Source: Cotesia glomerata (lineage: Eukaryota > Arthropoda > Insecta > Hymenoptera > Braconidae). From it: 64,000 bases of DNA. The translations under genes and the position numbers were made by a program. The stretch is from contig NC_058158.1 of assembly GCF_020080835.1 (NCBI RefSeq), positions 18,252,430 through 18,316,429 on the forward strand, given 5' to 3'. This document shows, one piece after another, positions 34,001 through 46,780 of the stretch (position 1 is its first letter; every line of letters begins with the position of its first letter). Below the pieces are notes generated by a model, which did no database searches, was not told the DNA's origin, and was given only the letters and a program-made list of their open reading frames with translations.

Positions 34001-35320
34001 TCAAGCTGTAGATCCCTTATCAGTTGTTACAGTAGCGGGTGATTCGATTTTGGCAGAATCATGTTTTGATACGTTAGCATTATTTGTTTGTTGAGTTGCA
34101 TTTTGATTAATGTGCAATGCAGTATGATGAAATTTCTTACAGACTCGACATCTGCTAGAAGTGCAGTTTCCCTGGTGTACGCGAAGACAATTATTGCAGA
34201 GTTTACTAGATTTTACGAATTTTATGCGTTCTCCTACAGTTAATGCATTGAATGTGTGACATTTATAGAGTGGATGTAAATGTTTGCAACATGGGCAGGC
34301 AGAAGAGGAGGTTGTCACTAAAGCTCGAACTGGCGTGTCAGTTTTTTGTTTCTTCAAATTATTATTCGAGTGTTCATTACGTCTTCGTTTGGAAGAATGA
34401 TCGGAATCGCGATGTTTATCGGGTCTGTGTGTATTAAGTCTGAAGGCAAAGTTTGAGATAAATTCACAAAATGATTCGAATGTTGGGAGAGTGTCGTTGT
34501 CAGTGAACGTTTCTTGCCATTTGTTTTTAATTTCTGATGGTAACTTATTTTCTAATATTCGTACAAGTAAGGATTCGGTAATATTAATTTGAAATGACTG
34601 TAGATTATTTATATGTTGCCGAGCATCATCTATCAACTTGTTTAAATTATCTGTTGTTGGGATCGAAATTGTATTAAGATTAAGTATCGAGTCATAATGT
34701 TTACAAATTAATGCTCTTTTCTTCTGATATGTTTTAGTTAAAAAATCCCAAGCTTTAATATAATTCTCTGCACTCGCATCAAAAAGCGCTAGCTTGTTAG
34801 TTGCTGAGCCAATTAAACATCCGCGGAGGTATAAAAATTTGTTTAGATCATCAAGATTATTACGTGTATCAATAAGTGTTTTAAATGTGTTTTTGAAAGA
34901 TAGCCAATTTTCAAAATTACCATCGAATTTAGGTAAATCAGTAGTAGGGAGTTTAGCAAGTCGCTGAGTCTCAACAAAGGTAGTATTTCCCGCTGTAGTA
35001 TTATTCGTACCAATGTTTACATTATGTGAATTATTATGGTTAGCTCTATTCAATTGAGTTAACTTTTCAAATTGATCCATAAGATCGTAAAATAATGTAC
35101 GAACGTCTTCCGCGAGATTTATTTCATTATCCTCTGGTGTAGTTAATTCGAGTTTCTCAATAAGTCTTTCATATTGTTCAAATAATTCCTTTACTTTTGT
35201 AAAGCGATAGTTAATGGACTTGGTTTTAACACCTTCAGCTGTTAGTTCATCCTGAAGTTTAGTAATTTTCGAAGCTATCATTACGCGTTTTTGTTCTAAA
35301 GAAACCCTTGGGTTATCCAT
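34001..35320 (-). CDS. gag: BEL/Pao gag protein, open frame of 439 codons
   Basis: Starts at an ATG (35320) and is open throughout. Residues about 1-90 look coiled (KITKLQDELTAEG, KVKELFEQYERLIEKLEL). The DUF1759-type capsid region follows (LPKFDGNFENWLSFKNTF, FLYLRGCLIGSATNKL, the AENYIKAWDFL segment). Then come a basic stretch and two Cys/His clusters near the C-terminus (CPCCKHLHPLYKC; CNNC and CRVCKKFHH), as in BEL/Pao nucleocapsids. It ends with TGA at 34001-34003, immediately followed by CTA. The same frame continues without another stop into the protease. It is intact while pol is cut away, so the insertion is probably not old. Confidence 0.88.
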   Translation of the reverse strand: MDNPRVSLEQKRVMIASKITKLQDELTAEGVKTKSINYRFTKVKELFEQYERLIEKLELTTPEDNEINLAEDVRTLFYDLMDQFEKLTQLNRANHNNSHNVNIGTNNTTAGNTTFVETQRLAKLPTTDLPKFDGNFENWLSFKNTFKTLIDTRNNLDDLNKFLYLRGCLIGSATNKLALFDASAENYIKAWDFLTKTYQKKRALICKHYDSILNLNTISIPTTDNLNKLIDDARQHINNLQSFQINITESLLVRILENKLPSEIKNKWQETFTDNDTLPTFESFCEFISNFAFRLNTHRPDKHRDSDHSSKRRRNEHSNNNLKKQKTDTPVRALVTTSSSACPCCKHLHPLYKCHTFNALTVGERIKFVKSSKLCNNCLRVHQGNCTSSRCRVCKKFHHTALHINQNATQQTNNANVSKHDSAKIESPATVTTDKGSTA

Positions 35321-35920
35321 TTTGTGATAAATTTATAAAAATAACAGTAATAATAATCGTGATAAATATTAATTGATAATTAATTGTCTTATTTCTATAA
35401 TAAATAGATTACTTGTGGTGATCAATTTATCTAAGAAACGACTTAAACACTTAATTATAATTAATAATAAATAATTTGAGAATTAATAATGAAGATAGAG
35501 ATTAACTAATAATTAATTATTCTGTCGAACAATAACTAGTCACCATACAATGACCAATTAATTGTCGATTATTAAATAATTAATTAAATTAAATTATACG
35601 TAAATAATAAGAATAATAACGTACGTAAATATTTAAATGATAACCAATTGCACTATTCGATTGATAAATTGATTGCCTAGTGACAACCAATCCGTCAGTC
35701 AAACTTAGACAATTAATTAAAATTACAAATGAATAAGTTGAATATATTGTCAAGTGATAAAATGATATGATAGTTAGTATTAAATAAATTTTAATAATTC
35801 AAAAACTTATCTCATATGTGTTGAAGTCCAACGATGCTGGCAGCAGCTGGGTGGTGTAGTGATTGGATCCTTGGATCGTCTTGCTCGTCTTCGCAAATCA
35901 GGGTTCGTGTGCACTTCAAA
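35321..35920 (-). other. BEL/Pao leader between primer-binding site and gag
   Basis: About 600 bp of AT-rich untranslated leader on the minus strand with no ORF, ending at the gag ATG. Confidence 0.5.
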
Positions 35921-35939
35921 CCTCACAGGAGGCACCAAA

Positions 35940-36824
35940 TGTTTTGTCGAAAACTATCCACTTAGGATAGTTTCCGTAATTGTTTTAAAAATTATAGTTA
36001 ATTTGGGATTAGGATATTAAATAAATTGTGCGTCGATTTGTAGGGGAATAAAATGAAGATTTATTTATCCCCAGAGGAGGAAAACTCAGTTGCACTGAGA
36101 AAAAACCTCCTCGAATGAAAAAATGTACAAGTAAGAACGCAAAGCGTGTAGTGCGAATAAGACTATGTGTAAATTGCCGTCGCAATCAACACGAGGTGAG
36201 CTCAACCTTCTTAGAAACGCAAAATGTATTAATTCAGAATTCGTGATTTGACGCTAACTTTTAAGTTAACTAGAGTCGATTGATAGTGCAATACTAATTG
36301 ATCGACGTACAACGTCAGTGTAAATACTGATAGATTATAATTATTAGTGTAGGAACTAATTAGATAATTTTGACGTCAGAATTGAATAATTGATGAAATT
36401 TGATTTGATAGAATGATGGTTAAATGTCGAACGATGAATTTAATGTAATTTATTATAAGTATTGCGTATTAACTATGGATTGACTAAAGCCGCGTGGCTG
36501 ATGCAATCCTTTCTCAAAATGGCGCGCAATAACCGCGTGGCGTCACTTATTAATTTCGATTTATTTAACTCACTGAATAATTACTAATGAAATTTAATGA
36601 TTCGAGGATTTAATTGGTAATTGAAATTAATGAAACTAATAATATTTAATGAAAATTTTAAGTGTTAAAGTAAATGCGTATTATACGTGATAAATCAGAA
36701 AACGATTGACACAGAGTAGTCGTACTAGTACAAGCGTCCAAGCACAACTACTTTCCGCCGGCCACGCGAGCCGGCTTCTCTCCCGCTAACCAGGGCGCAC
36801 ATGAGCGACAGCCATGTTGTGACA
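35940..36824 (-). repeat. BEL/Pao 5' LTR (minus strand)
   Basis: The 3' edge on the minus strand is ..CGACAAAACA at 35940. The adjoining TTTGGTGCCTCCTGTGAGG (35939-35921) is a BEL-style primer-binding region. The 5' edge TGTCACAACA at 36824 is inferred from the TG start rule, since no second LTR is available for comparison. Confidence 0.55.
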
Positions 36825-37058
36825 CGAATTTACACGAGTTGGAGCGATCAAGCCCGAAGGCGCAACTCCTCATATAAATTTCTATTGAATGTTTTTTCTA
36901 TCGGTTAAACAATGTTGTTTAATATTTGTCTGCTAGTCCTACTGAGCTTAAGCTTATATAATCTAGTTAATTTAAACTGAACTGATTTTGAATTTTAAAT
37001 TTCAATTTTGATTTTTATTTTATACCTTGTATTAAAAAAAAAAAAAAAAAAAAAAAAA
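36825..37058 (+). other. Candidate LINE 3' UTR with poly(A) tract
   Basis: About 210 bp follow the LTR and lead into a run of 25 A (37034-37058). It is consistent with the 3' end of the plus-strand LINE whose body stops at 33776. This is inference from position and the A-run only. Confidence 0.35.
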
Positions 37059-37133
37059 GCTAGAATTTCATTGTACATACTATATTTTCTTATTATTAAA
37101 AATTATTATTATGAGTTGTTGTGTCCATGATTT

Positions 37134-37277
37134 AATATAATAAATAAGATAGCAGGGAAGAGGACAATGAAATGATGTAAATCAATACATTAATTATTAA
37201 TTTAGCTAAATTAATAATTAATGTATTGATTTACATCATTTCATTGTCTACTTCCCTGCTATCTTATTTATTATATT
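37134..37277. repeat. 144-bp near-perfect palindrome
   Basis: The arms of 72 bp are complementary around tagcta (37203-37208). The only clear difference is gaggaca against tgtcta near the middle of each arm. It would form a very long hairpin if transcribed. It may be a tiny MITE or the product of an inverted duplication. Confidence 0.95.
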
Positions 37278-38308
37278 ATTAAAAATTTTTATTACTCTAT
37301 GTATCTATGTGGCTATCTCTCTTGCTAAAAACATATATATGTTTAATGCAATAAATAAAATATATATATACATATTAGACTGGGCCAAAAAAATTAACTA
37401 TTTTTTTTTTTTTGTATATCGAAAATATTATTTGGGATGACAAAAAAAAAATGTTGTGAGAATTTGAGCCCTTAATATTTATATTAAGAGGTCTATCATC
37501 GCAACTTTTAATTTTTTTTTCCGGAACGGGTTTTTGTCTCATAACTCCTAAACCATCGAGGTAAATGAAATAAAATTAGATGTTTTTTGAAGCAAATTTA
37601 ATTGTCTACAAAAAAAGACTGATTGAAATTTTTCGTCAGATGAACCGTTTTCTTATAAACACGCCTTGAAAATTGATAAGATTTCAGAATTTTATTGTTT
37701 AACTTTGGAATTTTGTAATTCACTTAAAAATTAGTATCCGGAAAAAATTCAATAGAGATTCTTGAAGGGAATTTAATTTCCTACAAAAAATGTCTCTTAA
37801 CATCTTTAGCTAAATTCACTCCTTTGAAAGTTATTCAAAGTTAAAGTTGATGTCAATATAAAATTCTGGTTTTTTCGCTGTAAATTTAATTTTTGAGCCC
37901 ATTGAAAATTTTGATCTTTTATAGATAATAATTTTTATTTTATCAACAGAATTATGAAAAATTTGAAAAAATCATAATATATTTTTATTTATTGGCATTG
38001 AAAAGCTATTTTCTGCAGAAAATTGCATTTTCACTGTGTTTTGATAGTTTAAAAAATAACAATCATGTTGTTTTCTCATTGAAAATTATTTACTTTTTAT
38101 TTAATACAAATTTATCTACGAGAATCCGCTTTGATTAACAACCTCCCTTACTCCCCTTGTTTCATTTTTTCGACATCAATCCACAGTACTACTTCTCATG
38201 AGATTACTCTCTCATTTTCTTAATAATTGCGTCGCTTAATACGAATGCTTAGCAGAAATTAATCATCAATGATATAGTACACATTCAATAAGAAACAAAA
38301 TCAAATTA

Positions 38309-38469
38309 CAGTCAACGCTCTCTGTATTTGATTCGCCCGTCCAGGACCATTCTCTGTACTTGACTCGTCCATAAGAGCTGTGTAAATTCGTCAAATACAG
38401 AGGAAAAATGTGGTCAAACACAGAGAGCGGTTAAAATACAGAGAGGTCCAATACAGAGAGCATCGACTG
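38309..38469. mobile_element. 161-bp TA-flanked MITE (CAGTCAACGCTCTCTGTAT ends) nested in the 5.7-kb element
   Basis: The inverted ends CAGTC(A/G)A(C/T)GCTCTCTGTAT are bordered by TA at 38307-38308 and 38470-38471. The body repeats acagagag and attcgtc motifs. Ends of this type with a TA target resemble pogo/Tigger-class MITEs. It lies just inside the left long inverted repeat and is absent from the mirrored right side. Confidence 0.85.
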
Positions 38470-38603
38470 TATCATTCATAAAAAAATTTTATAGCACAAA
38501 AAATATCATTGTATGTATTTTAATCATTTATATTCTATAAGGAAAACAATATAAAACTTTAGTACATCTATAATTATATTTAACAATTTAAAAGACGGAA
38601 TAA

Positions 38604-41600
38604 TCATTCAATTAACGTACTTTTATTGCAATTAGGGAATTTTTTCCGATACTCACTAATAACTAGTAATAAATATTGGAGCTGTTCTTCATCTTTAGTA
38701 AGGCATTGATTGTAATCTTCAATTAGCGCTACACCACGTTCCGCGACATCATTGACAACAGCCAATTTACTAAAAAATTGTTGACATTCCTGAAAACTAT
38801 CGATGCTGGACCACTTGTCGACTTCTTCACTTAAAAATTCATGTGGCAAGTCAAAGTCTTTTAAAATTGTTAACGATTCTGTTGAAATGAAGTCACTTAC
38901 ATCTTTGTGTAAAAATTCATGTAAGTTTTGTAGTCAAATTCATATTTTCTGGCTTTAGTTTTTATAGGGTTCCGATTTTTCAAATTTTTACCATTTTTCT
39001 TTACTTCCGGATCTACAGCATCGTCAAATAGAGAAATTATGGCTAATTTGTCACTTAAATACCACAAATGATCGCTCATTTTTTTTAAAGCTCCTTTTGA
39101 TACAGATGAATTAATTTTATCATAGAGTATCAATTGTTGCATCAAAATTAAGTCATTATTTGCAGCTAAGATAGCAGAAGGTGAAGTGAACCAAGCTTTT
39201 ATATAAATGACAATTATGAAAATACATACTTGGCGAATACTAGTTAATTCATGAGGGGTCAGCTTAAATTCTCCCCTAAAAATATATATTTTCAGGCAAT
39301 AAATTACCTTCGACATCCAACGAGCATGACTCATCGCTCCTGGATGTTTAAAGGTGAAATTATCTTTGGAATAACTCCTAAAAAATTGACGATAACTCTA
39401 AAAATTCTCGGTAATCATTCCTCGGAAGATATTTCTGCAACAAATGAGTACGAATGAAAAAAACTGATTTTCTTAATCTAGAATTAATAATTAAAAATCG
39501 TTTTTGAATACTAAAGAACAAGATTTCAATTAAAACAAAGTACAAAATTCGATCAATTTTAATTTAACATAAATTACGAGTTAAAGATAATCACGTATAT
39601 TTTTGTCTATGTTTAAAATGAATTGTATTCGATCGACACCAGGAAATTACTATTAATTTAAGGTTTAAATTTTTCCATTACACAATTTTTTAAATTTACC
39701 GAAAGGAAAAATTTCTTTTGAAAAATATGGGCATTCTAGTGACAAGACATTGATATGTTGGAAATTTTCAACAATTTCATTTCTTTGCAGAAGAAATCAA
39801 AATTTTTCGCACAGTAACTTTTTTGTTGGAAAATAGTTTAACTGATTAAAAAAATAAAAAAACAAAAATACAATTTTAGATAGATAACTTGAGAATTTTC
39901 ATTCAGAATTGTTTTTTCCAAATGTAGAAAACTTCTTTCAATTATTTGCATTTTCTTAAAAAAAAATTTTTTCTCTCAGTGTATAGTGAAAAAGAAAGTT
40001 GTTTTTGAGTGCTTTTGTGAATGATATTATGTAACTAAAACATACCAGCGAATAACTTTCAATAAAATCCAATGTTTCGTCTTTTTTCTCTGATAGTACT
40101 TTAGCAACAATAGGATCATTAATTCCTGCACTGTAATTTGATTTATCTATCTTGTTCCAATTATTTTTGAATCTACCAAAAATTGAAACATTTGGGCCAT
40201 TTTGCGTTGGCCAGTATACTTCAAAAACACCTTTAATGAGTAGTTCAATGACGTGATGACGACATGGCAACCAAATGAGCTTTCGCCCTAAAAGATTCTC
40301 TAGTTCTACGCCAGCGCCACGATGAATGCCTATTTAATAATAGAATCATTAATGAATTAAAAACAAACATGAAAAATAAAATCTCTCAATTCTAAATACT
40401 TTGTTAATAGTATTGATTTACCTGTATTTGTATATGCAGTATCAAAAGCACACCGCTTTGACATAATCACTGACACCCCAATGCTTCAAAGTTGAGTTTA
40501 CTGCTGAAGCTTGCTCAATTCCAGTTCCTGCTCCAATTTTTGGAATGCCTAATAATTGTTCAGCGCCAGACGATGTCAGAAGAATTGGGACTCTATCTAC
40601 AACATCTGCGCCAACAATATCGCTTAACAATTTACCATCCCAATGAACTACGTAATTATCATTGAACTTTAAGTCTTTTTTTAACCCTTCAGCTATTTCT
40701 TTTCGAAGAAGTATACGATTTCGTTGGATAGTTTTATAGCTTAAATTAACATTCCGAAGATCTATTCCAACGCTCTGTAAGGTAGCTGCCAAAATATATG
40801 TAGCATTTCTGTTGCTAACATTTGCACGATCAAGCGCAGCTGCTAAATTTGGAGTGATAATGTTTATTTTTGGTATTTTTTCAGACAACAATTCTGTTTC
40901 AAAATCGGAAACATTTGAAATTTGACTGATAGTTGACTGCGACGATGTTAGTAACTCTTGACTAGGTGTAATTTCATTATTATTATTATCATTAACCAAA
41001 TCTATTTCTGAAAAGTATTTTGATATTATTTACAAGAAAATGTGATCAAAGTATAACAAGATTACATAATATTTAGTTATCAATTAGTTATTCTGAGCAT
41101 AAAAATTACACAGAAAAAAAACTTCTTGCACCAAGAAAATTTTAAGGAAGACAAAAGTTATTTTGGAGCAAAAAGAAATTTTCTGGGGTCAAGAAACTTT
41201 GACTTCATTAAAGAAATTTTTAATCTTCCTTAATATTTTCTTGAGCCAAGATAATTTACCTTCTAGTCAAGAATTTTTTTCTGTATACGGTTACGGGAAC
41301 AGAATAAATTGCAATTATTTTTTCAGTTATTAATTTTATTAAATCAAGTATTATTGTAAATACCAAATATCTACCTATCTCATCGGTTTCCATAATTTCA
41401 ACATATTTTCTCGAAGTTTCTGGTGAACTGGAGTTATCAGAAATTTCTGGTTGATTCAATAGTTTCTGAGCCGAAAAGTTGTTGATCTCTCCATTCAAAC
41501 TTCTTAGACCGTTTTTCCAGCGATATTAAATAACTGTTGAATTTTTGTTCAAAACTCACTTCTTTTTGTTTTGAGCTTGTGATTTTATTCTTTTCTTATT

Positions 41601-41900
41601 GCACTGCAATAATTGCCATTTTGAAAAACTCAAGTATTTTGTTAATCGTATTTCGAAGCCCGGAGGTTAAAATTTGTAAATTTTTCCAACAATCTTGAAC
41701 TATATTTGCAGTTTTTTGCACTTTCATTGACTTTTAGATGAAGAACTTTGTGATGATAAAAAATAATAATAAAACTTCTTTTATAGTGGGAAGTTTACGA
41801 CCATTAATTTTAGCTATTGGAACACCAATCAAATTAATTTTTCGGTTGTCATATTGATACAGTTCTTTGATATTATTCAATTATATTTACGTAATCAAAA
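38604..41900 (-). pseudogene. Multi-exon transposase-like gene of the 5.7-kb element, with single-base frame breaks
   Basis: Minus-strand exons inferred from splice sites and continuous similarity to a widespread uncharacterised transposon protein family: an N-terminal piece around 41781-41860 (IGVPIAKINGRKLPTI), 41375-~41520, 40422-41007, 40046-40329 and 38604-39434. The joins 41375/41007 and 40422/40329 restore a sensible frame. Motifs include YKTIQRNR, VVHWDGKLL, IHRGAGVELENLLGRKLIWL, PCRHHVIELL, the GPNVSIFGRFKNNW segment, HPGAMSHARWMSKVIYCLKI and LAVVNDVAERGVALIEDYN, ending YRKKFPNCNKSTLIE. Four one-base breaks are visible: an extra T at 40444-40447, two near 39370-39400 and one near 38910-38920. 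It is probably dead, unless these are assembly errors in homopolymers. Confidence 0.7.
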
Positions 41901-43080
41901 ATCACAACAAATAAAGAGAGTCAGGTTGTAATAAAATTGTAACAACACTAGAAATTAGACACACAACTCACAACACGAATACTGAGATTAAAAGCGACGC
42001 TCTATCCACAATTAACAATGAAGAAAGATGCTACAGTTATCTAAAAACATAACCTCTCTATTTGTAGAACAATGGAATGTAAGAAATACCGAAAGTGAAG
42101 GTCAAACTAGGGGTCTTTTTTTTAGAAATGGTGATAGATGAATAAAAACATCGTGGCGCTATATAATACGATACTAATAATTAATAATATTGTTTTGAGG
42201 TTATGTTCAATCGGTTGGCTTTGTATTAAGCGACGCAATTATTGAGAAAATGAGAGAGTAATCTCATGAGATGTAGTACTGTGGATTGATGTCGAAAAAT
42301 GAAACAAGGGGAGTAAGGGGAGGTTGTTAATCAAAGCGGATTCTCGTAGATAAATTTGTATTAAATAAAAAGTAAATAATTTTCAATGAGAAAACAACAT
42401 GATTGTTATTTTTTAAACTATCAAAACACAGTGAAAATGCAATTTTCTGCAGAAAATAGCTTTTCAATGCCAATAAATAAAAATATATTATGATTTTTCA
42501 AATTTTTCATAATTCTGTTGATAAAATAAAAATTATTATCTATAAAAGATCAAAATTTTCAATGGGCTCAAAAATTAAATTTACAGCGAAAAAACCAGAA
42601 TTTTATTTTGACATCAACTTTAACTTTGAATAACTTTCAAAGGAGTGAATTTAGCTAAAAATGTTAAGAGACATTTTTTGTAGGAAATTAAATTCCCTTC
42701 AAGAATCTCTATTGAATTTTTTCCGGATACTAATTTTTAAGTGAATTACAAAATTCCAAAGTTAAACAATAAAATTCTGAAATCTTATCAATTTTCAAGC
42801 CGTGTTTATAAGAAAACGGTTCATCTGACGAAAAATTTCAATCAGTCTTTTTTTGTAGACAATTACATTTGCTTCAAAAAACATCTAAGTTTATTTCATT
42901 TACCTCGATGGTTTAGGAGTTATGAGACAAAAACCCGTTCCGGAAAAAAAATTAAAAGTTGCGATGATGGACCTCTTAATATAAATATTAAGGGCTCAAA
43001 TTCTCACAACATTTTTTTTGTCATCCCAAATAATATTTTCGATATACAAAAAAAAAAAAAATAGTTAATTTTTGGCCCAG

Positions 43081-43686
<606 letters not shown>

Positions 43687-45516
43687 TAGTCTAGTCGAGA
43701 AGTTGATTTCTTGCGAAAAATATTTCCAAGTCTCCTAAAAATATGGTTGATGATTTAAACGATCCGGAATGGCGTCTCGAAAAAGGAGTTTTTTTGGATT
43801 TTTTGAGAAAAAGAAAATTACAACTGTTATTAACAAAAAACCGTTAAAAAAATTAGCCGTCCAGCTTTTTGGTAAAATCTTAAAAAGTATAAGTGAAAGC
43901 TCAAATACTAAAAAAGATTCTGAAAGAGCAGAAAATTTTAGTAAAAAAGTTCTCGACTCCCGAAATTGTAGCTCCAATGTTTATAATTTTAATTAAGCGT
44001 TGAAAATCGGCTCTTGCGATAATCAGGTAACAAAAAAGTCCTGAAGCATATTTGTTATAACATTATTAGTTAATGAGATATAAGCATTGTAAGAAATACA
44101 AAATGCAAATTTTTATAAATAAATGCGTGTAGTTAGAGAATTAAAAGAGATAAACGTCAGGTTTAAAATTTAGAAGAAAGGTTAACTCATACTTTACAAA
44201 AACGACTTAAAGGTCGAAAGCTGTATCTGCAATAGTTGCAAAGTTACAGCAATTTATTTGTTGACTAATCGAGTCAGTGCTTGGACTTTGTCGTGCTTCA
44301 AAATCCAAATGTTTTTTAAAAAATCGAAAAAAAATTTTTTTGCCATATTATTGTAGGTTGCTGTTTTTGTAATTTTTTTATCTTCGAGAAAGAAATTAAA
44401 ACAAAAAAAAATTCTTTATAACAAATTGTTAAATAAATAAACTAATAAATTGTTGACAAAAAAAAAATTTTTTTTGCCATTATTTTTAGAAATGAAAATT
44501 ATGATTAAAAAAAAAAAAATGATTCCTTAATCATTTATTTAAACAATCAAAATATGAAAAAAAACGATTATAAACAATAAGATATTGTTTTTAAGAAAAA
44601 TTTTTTTTTTTTAAATCATAATTTTCTTACGCTAACAATGTGGTGAAAAAGAATTTTTCAAAAATATTTAATTAATTAATTTGTTTATAAAAAATTTATA
44701 AACAAATGGTATAAAAAAAATTTTTAAATAATCATTCGATGCCTAACAAGAATATAAAATCAGTAATAACTTAAAGTTAAAAAAAAAAAACTTATTTAAC
44801 ATACATTATTTTAATTTTTAATTTTTTGTTACTTCAAAAATTAATAATTAATGAAATAATAATATTTTATAAACTTTTATAACGCCATCTTGTTGAGTAA
44901 GTTCATAAAAAGGGCTCCAAGAAACAAAAAATTTGTAGATTAATTATTTAAACTTTTATACCGCCTTTTATAATCAAACAAACTCGTAAAAAAAATGTTA
45001 ATTAACAATTGAATAACTTTTTGAAAAATGGTGATACGACTTTTATTACCGCGGAATCATATTTTTTGAAGTGTCTAAATGACACCAGAATTTTTTAAAA
45101 TTTTTTAATTAATATTTAATTGCATAAAAAAATTATTAAAAAACTACGCTCACTAGTGGCGGCGCGCGCATGCCAAAACTGCCGCGCAAGAGCCGATTTT
45201 CAACGCTTAATTAAAATTATAAACATTGGAGCTACAATTTCGGGAGTCGAGAACATTTTTACTAAAATTTTCTGTTCTTTCAGAATCTTTTTTAGTATTT
45301 GAGCTTTCACTTATACTTTTTAAGATTTTACCAAAAAGCTGGACGGCTAATTTTTTTAACGGTTTTTTGTTAATAACAGTTGTAATTTTCTTTTTCTCAA
45401 AAAATCCAAAAAAACTCCATTTTCTAGACGCCATTCCGGATCGTTCAAGCCATCAACCATATTTTTAGGAGACTTGGAAATATTTTTCGCAAGAAATCAA
45501 CTTCTCGACTAGACTA
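43687..45516. mobile_element. Foldback element with 332-bp arms (tagtctagtcgagaag ends)
   Basis: The arms 43687-44018 and 45184-45516 are near-identical reverse complements. The loop (44019-45183) is AT-rich and related to 22946-24105. A partial third copy of the arm lies at 45782-46120 and a fourth at about 27295-27630. The 75- and 80-codon ORFs in each arm mirror each other because the arms are copies, and no known domain is seen. Confidence 0.8.
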
Positions 45517-45543
45517 TAGAGTAAATCTAAGATAGAAAAATTT

Positions 45544-45781
45544 TAGGGGTGTGCGAATATTCGAATTTACGAATTATTTGCCTCGAATTCGAATCGAATA
45601 ATTCGATTCGAATTTCGAATCGAATATTCGAATAGTTCGAATAATTCGAATAATTCAAACAGTCGTTTTCTGTTCCCAGCAATCGAAGTCGGATTGAAGT
45701 CCTATTCGCTTTAACACAATTCAATACAGTTTCTGAACTCACCGTTTTTTAATCCGTTTGAGTACGATCCAACCCGATACA
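45544..45781. mobile_element. hAT-like transposon end (TAGGGGTGTGCGAATATTCG)
   Basis: It begins taggggtgtgcgaatattcg and continues with overlapping ttcgaat/attcgaa motifs (45560-45660), a pattern typical of hAT termini. The other end was not found. It is wedged between two copies of the CTCGACTAGACTA arm family. Confidence 0.6.
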
Positions 45782-46120
45782 GTCTAGTCGAGAAGTGAAT
45801 TTTCTAAAAAAAATACTTACAATGATCTTAAAAATATGGCGAATAGTGCATTGGATTCAGAATTTAATTCTGAGAATGTAGTATTTTTTTAATTTATCCG
45901 CCATTTAAAATTTTATTTATTATAATCAAATAACGAAGAGAAAAAATGGAAGTCTCCGTTTTGTAGCTACAAAAATATTAAAGATAGCTGAAATTTGGAA
46001 AAAAATCCAAAAAGAGGAGAAAATTTTAGTAAAAGAAGTCTCGACTCCCGGAGTTGTAGCTCCATTATTTATAATTTTAATTTAACGTTGAAAATTGGGC
46101 TCCGCGTGGCAGTTTCGTGG
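45782..46120 (+). repeat. Diverged extra copy of the 43687-44018 arm
   Basis: Shares cagtctagtcgagaag, aaaaatatggcgaa, agtctcgactcccgg-gttgtag and ttaacgttgaaaattgggct with the foldback arms. Confidence 0.65.
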
Positions 46121-46780
46121 GCGTCGCCGCCAAGCAAAGTATGCAACACAAAATAATAATTTTTTTATAACATTCAATATTAATTTAAAAATCTGAATAA
46201 ATTATAGTGTCATCTAGACACTTGTAAGAATATAGCCCCGCGAAAAAAATTTTTTTTAGCTTACTTTTTGTCTAAGATATGTAATTGTTAATTAACTAAT
46301 TTTCCGTAGACTTGAATTTTCATAAAATGTCTTATAAAAGTTTAAAAAATGTGTCTATAAATTTTTTTTCTCTTGGGAGCTCTTGTTATATGAATTATGA
46401 ACAACATCCCGTTGTAAAAGTTTATAAAAATTTTTTCATTTGTTTATAATGATTTTTCAAAGTTATTAAAAATTGAAATATCTGGCTAATGTTATAAAAA
46501 AAATTTTTTTTCATAAATCTTTTATTTTAGTTGTTTTTGTTACAATATATTGTGCATCGTACCTTGGCTGAACAATTTTTAACGTCAATTGTTTAAAAAT
46601 TTGTTATCAAGAAATGGACAAGTTGAATATTTTTGAAAAATTTTTTTTTGTCATTTTATTGTCTTAGTAAAATAATGATTTAAAAACAAAAATTTTTTTC
46701 TCAAAAAATGTTTCTTTATTGTTTATAATTGTTTTTTTCATAAATCTACCATTTAAATTATTTATTAAGAAATCATTTTT
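46121..46780. other. AT-rich spacer
   Basis: Poly-A/T runs such as aaaaattttttttt, with the same flavour as 22946-24105. No gene. Confidence 0.4.

Larger units (their letters stand above)
33777..36824 (-). mobile_element. BEL/Pao LTR retrotransposon, 5' part only (LTR, leader, gag, start of protease)
   Basis: On the minus strand the order is LTR (36824-35940), primer-binding region (35939-35921), leader, gag (35320-34001) and the start of pol (33952-33777). Reverse transcriptase, RNase H, integrase and the 3' LTR are missing. The break joins directly to the truncated LINE. BEL/Pao elements are arthropod-typical gag-pol retroelements of the LTR class. Confidence 0.85.

Noticed and set aside
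34001..35320. Endogenous virus or polydnavirus gene
   Set aside because: The gag/protease features and primer-binding region are those of a BEL/Pao LTR retrotransposon; no envelope or virus-specific gene is present.
43735..43996. 75/80-codon ORFs in foldback arms as genes
   Set aside because: Present in both arms because the arms are copies; the diverged third copy does not keep the frame, and there is no known domain.
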